Shown here: positions 1 through 5,641 of the stretch, piece by piece
Position numbering within the stretch: position 1 is the stretch's first letter
Layout of the letters: every line of letters starts with the position of its first letter
Assembly: GCA_964397365.1 (NCBI GenBank)
Contig: CAYNIU010000153.1
Location: forward strand, 1-5,641
Reading direction: 5' to 3'
DNA length: 5,641 nucleotides
Source of the DNA: Methylomarinum sp964397365
GTDB lineage: Bacteria; Pseudomonadota; Gammaproteobacteria; Methylococcales; Methylomonadaceae
The notes under the pieces: model-generated
The model's database searches: none
Told to the model about the DNA's origin: nothing
What the model saw: only the letters and a program-made list of their open reading frames with translations
Made by a program: the position numbers and the translations under genes

Positions 1-1583
1 TATCCGGTCGTTTTGACCCGGCTGTTTATGACGATGGCAGCGGCGGCCGGAAACGGACGATGAATATGGGTGGTATTCCGGTGTCGCGCTGGATAGACGG
101 CGTATTGGAAGAAAGAGAACATATTGCTCAAAAGGATAACCTGAAAGCGATGGTGTTATGGGGGCATGCTCCCAACAGTCAAACCCGAGCGCCGGAAATG
201 AAAAAAGCCATGGAAAAGCTGGACTTGCTGGTGGTGGTTGATCCTTATCCTACTGTCAGTTCAGTCATGCATGATCGAATGGATAATGTCTATTTGCTGC
301 CTGCCTGTACTCAGTTTGAAACCTATGGGTCATTGACTTCTTCCAACCGTTCGTTGCAATGGCGTGACCAAGTGATTGAACCCTTATTCGAATCGCGTCC
401 TGATCACCAGATTCTCTATCAGTTTGCCAAAAAGCTTGGTTTTGAACAGCAGATGTTCAAAAACATCAAGGTTGAAAATGATATTCCACTGATTGAAGAC
501 ATTACCCGTGAATTCAATAAAGGCGCCTGGACCATCGGTTATACCGGCCAAACCCCGGAACGTTTGAAAAAACAGCAGAAAAACTGGCATACCTTTAATA
601 CGACCTCCTTGTTGGCGCAGGGCGGCGAGTGTGATGGGGAATACTTTGGATTGCCCTGGCCATGTTGGGGAACGGCTGCTATGCAACACCCCGGCACACC
701 GTTACTATACGATACCAGCAAATCGGTAGCCGATGGTGGACTGACTTTTAGAGCGCGTTTTGGAGTCGAACATGAAGGCGTTAGCCTACTGGCTGATCAG
801 TCATTTTCGCAAGGTTCTGAAATTAAAGACGGATATCCTGAATTCAGCGCTGAGTTATTAAAAGAACTGAGGTGGTGGGATGAGTTGACTGACAGCGAAA
901 AGCGGTTGGCGGAAGGTCAAAACTGGAAAACCGATTTATCCGGCGGTATTCAACGGGTGGTCATTAAACATGGTTGTGTTCCTTTTGGTAATGCCAAGGC
1001 GCGTTGCATTGTCTGGCAGTTCCCGGATCCGGTGCCGATTCATCGTGAACCACTCTATTCCAGCCGCCGGGATATGGTTGACCAATATCCGACTTATAAA
1101 GACCGGAAAAGTTTTTATCGTTTGCCAACGCGCTATGCTTCGATTCAACAGGTCGATTACGCCAGACAATTTCCATTGACCATGACCAGCGGCCGTTTGG
1201 TGGAATATGAAGGTGGGGGAGCTGAAACCCGATCCAATCCCTGGCTGGCAGAACTGCAACAAAACATGTTTGTGGAAATCAATCCGGCTGATGCCAATGA
1301 TGCCGGTGTCAAGCACGGTGAACAGGTCTGGGTTGAAGGGCCGGAAGGCGGCAAAATACAGGTGATGGCCTTTGTCACAGACAGGGTAAAGCGAGGACTG
1401 GTGTTTATGCCGTTTCACTTTGGTGGACATTATCAGGGAATGGATTTAAGAGATAAATACCCGAAGGGTAGTGACCCCTATGTCTTGGGCGAGTCCTGTA
1501 ATACGGTATTTACCTATGGCTATGATTCGGTGACGGCCATGCAGGAAACCAAAGTCTCTTTGTGTCGCTTAAGGAAAGTATAG
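1..1583 (+). CDS. fdhA: Formate dehydrogenase (FDH3-type) alpha subunit, molybdopterin catalytic subunit, 5'-partial
   Basis: This is the catalytic subunit, which by family knowledge oxidises formate to CO2 at a bis-molybdopterin Mo/W centre and passes electrons to the Fe-S subunit. The reading frame is open from base 3 (first visible residues SGRFDPAVYDD), so the ATG at 60 is an internal Met and not the start; 526 codons are visible, roughly the C-terminal half of a family member of about 950 residues. Family-like stretches are VVVDPYPTVSSVMHDR (about 234-281), LPWPCWGTAAMQHPGTPLLY (about 651-708) and the C-terminal molydopterin dinucleotide-binding domain (about 1150-1570) with TSGRLVEYEGGGAETR and FMPFHFGG. 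The N-terminal Fe-S site, active-site Cys or Sec and Tat signal are upstream and cannot be judged. The visible part has no frameshift. The stop is TAG at 1581-1583, 10 bases before fdhB. The assignment is firm because the next two genes are the matching beta and gamma subunits. Confidence 0.93.
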   Translation, partial: SGRFDPAVYDDGSGGRKRTMNMGGIPVSRWIDGVLEEREHIAQKDNLKAMVLWGHAPNSQTRAPEMKKAMEKLDLLVVVDPYPTVSSVMHDRMDNVYLLPACTQFETYGSLTSSNRSLQWRDQVIEPLFESRPDHQILYQFAKKLGFEQQMFKNIKVENDIPLIEDITREFNKGAWTIGYTGQTPERLKKQQKNWHTFNTTSLLAQGGECDGEYFGLPWPCWGTAAMQHPGTPLLYDTSKSVADGGLTFRARFGVEHEGVSLLADQSFSQGSEIKDGYPEFSAELLKELRWWDELTDSEKRLAEGQNWKTDLSGGIQRVVIKHGCVPFGNAKARCIVWQFPDPVPIHREPLYSSRRDMVDQYPTYKDRKSFYRLPTRYASIQQVDYARQFPLTMTSGRLVEYEGGGAETRSNPWLAELQQNMFVEINPADANDAGVKHGEQVWVEGPEGGKIQVMAFVTDRVKRGLVFMPFHFGGHYQGMDLRDKYPKGSDPYVLGESCNTVFTYGYDSVTAMQETKVSLCRLRKV

Positions 1584-1585
1584 GA
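1582..1585 (+). promoter_or_regulatory. Ribosome binding site of fdhB
   Basis: AGGA lies 8 bases before the ATG at 1594 and overlaps the fdhA stop codon (TAG 1581-1583). It supports the chosen fdhB start and suggests that translation of fdhB is coupled to termination of fdhA. Confidence 0.6.
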
Positions 1586-1593
1586 ACAAAGCA

Positions 1594-2208
1594 ATGGCCA
1601 GAATGAAATTTCTCTGTGATGATGAGCGTTGTATCGAATGTAATGCCTGTATTACCGCCTGCAAGAACGAGAATGAAGTGCCTTGGGGTATTAATCGTCG
1701 CCGGGTTGTGACGATTAAAGATGGACAACCCGGCGAAACCAGTATTTCGGTCGCTTGTATGCATTGCTCCGATGCCCCTTGCGCCCAAGTGTGTCCGGTT
1801 GACTGTTTTTATACCACGGACGATGGTGTGGTACTGCATGATAAAGATTTATGTATTGGCTGCGGTTATTGTTTTTATGCTTGTCCTTTTGGTGCCCCTC
1901 AGTTTCCGCAAGATGGCCTGTTTGGAGATCGCGGTAAAATGGATAAATGCACTTTTTGTGCTGGTGGCCCTGAAGAGGATCATTCTGAAGCTGAATTTAA
2001 AAAATACGGGCGTAACCGTCTGGCGGAAGGAAAATTACCTCTGTGCGCGGAAATGTGTTCGACCAAAGCCTTACTGGCCGGGGATGGCGATGTATTATCC
2101 AAATTATTCTCAGAACGGGTTTTGCAAAGACAATTGAGTCAATCTGAACAAACTGCTTCATCCTCAAAAAACATGCTGTGGGGCTGGAGAACAGCCTATA
2201 AGGATTGA
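1594..2208 (+). CDS. fdhB: Formate dehydrogenase (FDH3-type) beta subunit, 4x[4Fe-4S] ferredoxin-like protein
   Basis: This is the electron-transfer subunit linking the catalytic subunit to the cytochrome b subunit. The 204 residues carry sixteen cysteines in four ferredoxin groups: C13/C16/C19/C23, C55/C58/C63/C67, C87/C90/C93/C97 (CIGCGYCFYACPFGAPQF) and C119/C122/C151/C155. This is the full set for four [4Fe-4S] clusters. Unlike E. coli FdnH/FdoH (about 290 residues with a C-terminal membrane helix), it ends in a polar tail (residues about 180-204) with no hydrophobic segment, which fits the shorter FDH3-type beta subunits. It has no signal peptide, so in this family it is expected to be exported by riding with a Tat-targeted alpha subunit; that is inference here because the alpha N-terminus is not visible. 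The start is supported by AGGA 8 bases upstream. fdhC begins 3 bases after its stop. Confidence 0.95.
   Translation: MARMKFLCDDERCIECNACITACKNENEVPWGINRRRVVTIKDGQPGETSISVACMHCSDAPCAQVCPVDCFYTTDDGVVLHDKDLCIGCGYCFYACPFGAPQFPQDGLFGDRGKMDKCTFCAGGPEEDHSEAEFKKYGRNRLAEGKLPLCAEMCSTKALLAGDGDVLSKLFSERVLQRQLSQSEQTASSSKNMLWGWRTAYKD
2200..2204 (+). promoter_or_regulatory. Ribosome binding site of fdhC
   Basis: AAGGA lies 7 bases before the ATG at 2212, inside the last codons of fdhB. It decides the start: the later in-frame Met codons at 2224 and 2239 lack such a site, and using either would remove much of the apparent signal sequence. Confidence 0.6.
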
Positions 2209-2211
2209 ATC

Positions 2212-3171
2212 ATGTGCAAACGGATGGTCAGGTTTATTATGTTGTTATCTTATTTCTGTATGCTGACACAGGCGCATTCTGACGACAGCGGTATCTGGCG
2301 GAAAATTCGGGAAGGAACAAAAGGATATAGTGCGGTTAGCGATCAGGAAAGCCATGTATTAATTCAGGCTTCAGGTACAAACTGGTTATTTTGGCGCAAT
2401 GAGCTGATGGCTGGAACCGGGGCCTGGGGAATCGCGTTTACAGTTCTGGCTTTAGGGTGTTTTTATATCTTCAGAGGTCAGGTCAAATTAACACAACCCC
2501 GAAGTGGTGAATTAATTGAACGCTGGAACAGAAAGGAGCGTTGGCTGCATTTTTATACCGCTATTGTCTTTATCATCCTGGCGTTCACCGGTCTGAGTCT
2601 GCTTTATGGGCGCAGTACATTGATCGAATGGCTTGGACATGCTGATTTTTCCACTTATGCTCAGTTGGCCAAAATAATACATAATTATCTGGGGCCTTTG
2701 TTTATCATCGGTCTGTTAATGATGGTTCTGACATGGTTTAACGATAATTTATGGAATAAAAGCGATATAATCTGGTTCAAGCAGTTTGGCGGTCTGATGG
2801 GTAAACATCATCCTTCTGCCGGCAGAATGAATGCCGGTGAAAAAGCCTGGTTCTGGTTGTTGATAGTGGCTGGTTTACTGGTAAGCGCCAGCGGTTTATT
2901 GCTCGATTTTCCCAATTTCGGGCAGCAACGGATAATTTTACAATTCAGCCACATCGTACACAGTTTATCAGCCATTCTGTTAATCATGGGGGCGTTGGGA
3001 CATATCTATATTGGAACCATTGGCACAGAAGGTGCGCTGGAAGGTATGATTACCGGAAAAGTGGATAAAAGCTGGGCTATACAACATCATGATTTGTGGT
3101 ATCAACAACATCAACAGTCGTCTGTTCAGAGTTCTGAAGGCTCTGAAGAAGCACTGGATAATGACACATGA
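2212..3171 (+). CDS. fdhC: Formate dehydrogenase gamma subunit, membrane cytochrome b556
   Basis: This is the membrane anchor that takes electrons from the Fe-S subunit through two b haems to quinone. Its 319 residues begin with a hydrophobic signal-like segment (about 6-21, possible cleavage after AHS at 21-23). A soluble stretch follows with the family-like blocks GYSAVSDQESHVLIQASG and WLFWRNEL, then membrane helices near 70-88, 112-132, 153-175, 212-232 and 245-268. The four histidines matching the haem ligands of E. coli FdnI are visible: H113 (WLHFY), H157 (IIHNYLG), H250 (IVHSLSA) and H264 (LGHIYIG). The last pair is 14 residues apart, as in FdnI (H155/H169). The end, GMITGKVDKSWAIQHHDLWY, also matches the FdnI C-terminus pattern. 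The N-terminal extension and fifth helix are typical of the longer FdhC branch, not of FdnI (about 217 residues). The stop TGA overlaps the next start in ATGA (3168-3171). Confidence 0.93.
   Translation: MCKRMVRFIMLLSYFCMLTQAHSDDSGIWRKIREGTKGYSAVSDQESHVLIQASGTNWLFWRNELMAGTGAWGIAFTVLALGCFYIFRGQVKLTQPRSGELIERWNRKERWLHFYTAIVFIILAFTGLSLLYGRSTLIEWLGHADFSTYAQLAKIIHNYLGPLFIIGLLMMVLTWFNDNLWNKSDIIWFKQFGGLMGKHHPSAGRMNAGEKAWFWLLIVAGLLVSASGLLLDFPNFGQQRIILQFSHIVHSLSAILLIMGALGHIYIGTIGTEGALEGMITGKVDKSWAIQHHDLWYQQHQQSSVQSSEGSEEALDNDT
3168..3171 (+). other. ATGA stop-start overlap, fdhC to membrane protein
   Basis: The ATG of the membrane protein (3168-3170) shares bases with the TGA of fdhC (3169-3171). This leaves no room for a terminator between the genes and suggests reinitiation by the same ribosomes, so the unknown gene is very likely on the fdh transcript. 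Confidence 0.85.
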
Positions 3172-4421
3172 ATAACGCTGAAACAATTAAACCAAGGTCA
3201 ACAGGATTGGGCTATTTTATTAACCGGATTCAAACGTTGTTTGTCAGTTTGTTACGGATCTGGACAATACCGATTGTATTATTGTTGAGCATCTGTTCCG
3301 GATTTACCACTTATTACGGTCTCTCTCATTTTATTACACCGTGGATCGCATTAATTATCACCATTGCCATACAATCCATAATAGTGATTTGTTCACTGGA
3401 AATAGCCGGAATGCATTGGAAAGCCAACCGTATGCGCTACTTTTCCGTAGTGGCGTCACTACTGATTGCATTGACAGCCTCTATTTCCTTTTCTTATTTC
3501 AAATTTTATGAAATTTCCGAACAGGACAACCTGCATATTAATCGCTTGAATATGATCCGGGAAGATGTGAAAGCTTATCTGGATAAGGTGTTAATTATTA
3601 AAACGGAACTGTTGCAGCAACAGAAACACGAGTTGGAACAGGCGTCGCGGGAAGTGTCTCAGGCCTATTTTGGCACTCACCCTGAAATTGTTGATGAATA
3701 TCGCAATCAGGTTGGAGAAGGCCCTTTCTGGAAACACTATAAGCAGATTTATTTACAGAAAAAGCAGGATATGCAAATCAAAGAACGGACTCTTTCGGGA
3801 TTAGATAATAACATTAGAAAGCTACAGAATAGCCTTGGTAAATTGGATGTGGCCACTGATGTGGAGAAAGCCTATTACGACTTTCTGGAGTTTTATCAGA
3901 ACGTACAGACTGACGTAAATCAATTATCAGGCAATTTAGGGAAACAGTTACCAGAAGCACCGCTGATTATGACTTACAATCAGTTTGTAGCTGATGTGAC
4001 GCCGTCTTTTTCGATGTGGAAGGGATTTTCTTTATTTGCTTTTGCCTGTGCGGCAATGGTTGATTTTTTTACTGTACTGTTGTCATATCGTCTTGAATTT
4101 ACAGCACCGGGGCCTTTAACTGCACAAGAAGAGGAATTGGTGTTTGAATGTCTGAGACAGTTTACCGAATTCAGAATTAATAAAAATGATGAACTGGAAA
4201 TGGTTATTGAGAAAACTGCGATTGAAAAGGCCAGGCGATATTCAGACTGGTCAAGAATGTTTGCAGTCGGTTTGTTGTTGAGTCGTGGTTTTTTAAGAAA
4301 GATTGATGATAAGACCGTAGAATTTGCACCTAATCTTTATCCATTACTCGCCGAAAAAATGGCCGATAAAATTGCTGCGATAAAAGCGCAATCCAATAAA
4401 CAGACTAATGACAATGAGTGA
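3168..4421 (+). CDS. Uncharacterised four-helix membrane protein with large coiled-coil-prone insert
   Basis: I do not recognise this 417-residue protein. Hydrophobic helices lie near residues 33-51, 58-79, 92-113 and 286-307. Residues about 118-270, between helices 3 and 4, are polar, Gln/Glu/Lys-rich and helix-prone (for example LLQQQKHELEQASREVSQAY). Basic residues before helix 1 (K8, R10, R20, R30) and between helices 2 and 3 (K85, R88, R90) place both ends in the cytoplasm by the positive-inside rule, so the insert should be periplasmic. Helix 4 carries a buried Asp (D299, AAMVDFFTVLLSYR). The C-terminal 110 residues are soluble, and the end (LLLSRGFLRKIDDKTVEFAPNLYPLL, residues 369-394) has the helix-then-beta-wing look of a winged-helix fold; this is only an impression. 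The layout recalls DUF4407-like membrane coiled-coil proteins, which I cannot confirm. The start overlaps the fdhC stop by 4 bases with only a weak upstream site (TGGA, 3155-3158), implying translational coupling. The end overlaps the next gene. Confidence 0.88.
   Translation: MNNAETIKPRSTGLGYFINRIQTLFVSLLRIWTIPIVLLLSICSGFTTYYGLSHFITPWIALIITIAIQSIIVICSLEIAGMHWKANRMRYFSVVASLLIALTASISFSYFKFYEISEQDNLHINRLNMIREDVKAYLDKVLIIKTELLQQQKHELEQASREVSQAYFGTHPEIVDEYRNQVGEGPFWKHYKQIYLQKKQDMQIKERTLSGLDNNIRKLQNSLGKLDVATDVEKAYYDFLEFYQNVQTDVNQLSGNLGKQLPEAPLIMTYNQFVADVTPSFSMWKGFSLFAFACAAMVDFFTVLLSYRLEFTAPGPLTAQEEELVFECLRQFTEFRINKNDELEMVIEKTAIEKARRYSDWSRMFAVGLLLSRGFLRKIDDKTVEFAPNLYPLLAEKMADKIAAIKAQSNKQTNDNE
4408..4421 (+). 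other. Overlapping stop and start with two in-frame candidate ATGs
   Basis: The 14 bases ATGACAATGAGTGA hold two in-frame start candidates for the downstream gene (4408 and 4414) and the stop of the upstream gene (4419-4421). No purine-rich ribosome binding site is evident before either, so initiation probably depends on translation of the upstream gene. I use 4414 because the shorter overlap is more usual; the protein differs by only two residues. Confidence 0.6.
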
Positions 4422-5641
4422 TTCAGGTACTGAACTGGAAAGGTGGTTGGCTGGTGGAGAATTTTTGGTATCCACAGAAGGGCATGATGAAAACTGGGAA
4501 CCTGGGTTTGAAGTTGACAGACAAGTTGTTTGTTCCCGCATTGGAAATTTCTATCAGAAAGTTTTTTTACGCTCCAATGATTTTGTAAAGCGTTTTTATC
4601 ATGACGTTTATCCCCTGCCAATAGACGGTTGGCATTATCGGGAAAAAATAGCCCTTTATGAAAATTTTTGTCATATTGAAGTTGATCTCGAATTACGTTT
4701 CCAGGCGACATTGACCTATGTACAGAGAAATATCGAGTATCTTGCAGATATCAATCAACACATTAAACAAACTTTTCAAAACATACTAACGGATATTGTA
4801 CATCAGCAGGTCAACAACCTTAATGATGGCGCATGGGTGCAGAATGGATTATCCGAGGTTGAAAAAAAAATTGTCGTTTCGATCAATGAACAGCTCATGA
4901 TTCAAAATGTACAATCTCAGACCATTTGCAGACTCAGTGCAAGTTTTGAGGATTTTCCCAATATTCAACCGGGACGCGATCATGTTTATCTGTACGCTTT
5001 AAAGAAAAACCATGAAATTATTGAACAAAAGAATAGCGCTTTTTTTCGGCAGCAACAAAATCTTAAAAAACAAAAATTATTGCAAAAACAAGAGCAGCTT
5101 GAACAGCTTAAACAGCATGCGGAATTGGAACGTCAAAAAAGAGCATTGGAAGCTGAAAATAAATTGATTTTACTGCAAGATAAGGAAAAACAACTGGCCG
5201 AGCAACTGGCCATTGAAAAAAGGATTTATGCACAAAGGGTCGAACATAAAAATCAGTTAAAAGAAATGGACTTGGATGCTGAATTGTTGACCCAACAAAA
5301 ACAAAAAGCCAAGCAACGTATCGCTGAGAGTCAGGATCTGACTGATGCTCTGGCTCATCAGGCACAGCTTGAAGAAAAGAAATCTCAAGCTGATTTGCAA
5401 CGACGGGAAAAGCAGCAGATTATTCAGACTCAGGCGCACCAAAATAAAACCCGGGCGGAAATTGAACGTTACGAAAAACAGCAGAAAATATGGCGTGAGG
5501 CTAAATTACGGATTCATGAACAGCAAATAGCCTTAAAGCAACGACAAAAACAGCTGGAAGCTGAAGCTGAAGAGGAATTTAAGCAACGTCAGAAGGAAGA
5601 AAACGAGCGCTATTTAATGTTGCCTTTCCGGAAATTGGAAA
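4414..5641 (+). CDS. SPFH/band-7-like domain protein with long C-terminal coiled coil, 3'-partial
   Basis: The frame stays open from here to the window end: at least 409 residues, truncated by the window. Residues about 15-185 form a compact domain that reads like an SPFH (stomatin/prohibitin/flotillin) domain. They contain HIEVDLELRFQATLTYV (87-103), a helical stretch NQHIKQTFQNILTDIVHQQV (114-133), GLSEVEKKIVVSINEQL (145-161) and SASFEDFPNIQP (175-186). This order matches the usual series of beta core, helical pair, and E-x-x-I...INEqL followed by a beta strand. Residues about 200-400 are nearly unbroken charged helix (QKQEQLEQLKQ, ALEAEAEEEFKQRQKEE type), predicted coiled coil. There is no hydrophobic anchor at the N-terminus, unlike most SPFH proteins, and I see no Walker A motif in the visible part, which argues against an SMC-like ATPase. 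The start overlaps the previous gene by 8 bases (ATGAGTGA); an in-frame ATG at 4408 is the alternative, and neither has a clear ribosome binding site. The coding call is firm; the SPFH assignment is by eye only. Confidence 0.85.
   Translation, partial: MSDSGTELERWLAGGEFLVSTEGHDENWEPGFEVDRQVVCSRIGNFYQKVFLRSNDFVKRFYHDVYPLPIDGWHYREKIALYENFCHIEVDLELRFQATLTYVQRNIEYLADINQHIKQTFQNILTDIVHQQVNNLNDGAWVQNGLSEVEKKIVVSINEQLMIQNVQSQTICRLSASFEDFPNIQPGRDHVYLYALKKNHEIIEQKNSAFFRQQQNLKKQKLLQKQEQLEQLKQHAELERQKRALEAENKLILLQDKEKQLAEQLAIEKRIYAQRVEHKNQLKEMDLDAELLTQQKQKAKQRIAESQDLTDALAHQAQLEEKKSQADLQRREKQQIIQTQAHQNKTRAEIERYEKQQKIWREAKLRIHEQQIALKQRQKQLEAEAEEEFKQRQKEENERYLMLPFRKLE

Noticed and set aside
60..62. ATG at 60 as the start of the first gene
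   Set aside because: The frame is open upstream to the window edge with plausible coding residues (GRFDPAVYDD), and the alpha subunit is far longer than 507 residues.
936..1430. 164-residue open frame on the - strand
   Set aside because: It lies wholly antisense to the well-conserved molydopterin-binding region of fdhA, has no recognisable protein features, and overlaps other chance antisense frames.
1510..1839. 109-residue open frame on the - strand across the fdhA/fdhB junction
   Set aside because: It is antisense to the cysteine-motif coding region of fdhB and shows no recognisable domain.
1721..2137. 138-residue + strand frame inside fdhB
   Set aside because: It is a shifted-frame shadow of fdhB, whose four complete cysteine groups identify the real frame.
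2212..2280. FdhC N-terminus as a lipoprotein signal
   Set aside because: The residues before C17 (LSYF) do not fit a lipobox; an ordinary signal sequence or N-terminal helix is more likely.
4337..4711. 124-residue open frame on the - strand across the junction of the last two genes
   Set aside because: The + strand frames on both sides continue through it as coherent proteins (membrane protein C-terminus and SPFH-like N-terminus); the antisense product has no recognisable features.
4414..5641. SMC- or Rad50-like ATPase, suggested by the long coiled coil
   Set aside because: No Walker A (GxxGxGK[ST]) motif is present in the N-terminal 200 residues, where such a head domain would have to begin.

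Overview
The window holds five tightly packed genes, all on the + strand, with no intergenic gap longer than 10 bases. The first three are the end of a membrane-bound respiratory formate dehydrogenase operon of the FDH3 type (fdhA, fdhB, fdhC). The last two are genes I do not recognise by name, joined to fdhC by overlapping stop and start codons. The organism is probably a Gammaproteobacterium or a close proteobacterial relative of moderate GC. This rests only on the style of the FDH subunits and the tight operon, so the taxonomic call is weak.

Positions 1-1583 are the C-terminal 526 codons of the molybdopterin catalytic subunit; its N-terminus, active-site Cys/Sec and any Tat signal lie upstream. 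Positions 1594-2208 encode a four-cluster ferredoxin-like electron-transfer subunit. Positions 2212-3171 encode a cytochrome b subunit with the four expected haem-ligand histidines. By family knowledge, formate is oxidised by the alpha subunit, electrons pass through the beta-subunit Fe-S clusters to the two b haems of the gamma subunit, and these reduce quinone.

Positions 3168-4421 encode a 417-residue protein with four predicted membrane helices. It has a large helical, coiled-coil-prone insert between helices 3 and 4, predicted to be periplasmic, and a cytoplasmic C-terminal domain. Positions 4414-5641 (running off the window) encode at least 409 residues: an N-terminal domain that reads like an SPFH/band-7 (prohibitin/flotillin-like) domain without a membrane anchor, then about 200 residues of charged Gln/Glu/Lys-rich coiled coil. 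The two genes look like a functional pair: a membrane partner and a soluble filament- or scaffold-like partner. This pair is the most interesting part of the window. Its attachment to a formate dehydrogenase operon may be functional or may only be read-through. I see no terminator, RNA gene, mobile element or CRISPR array, and no non-coding stretch of any length.
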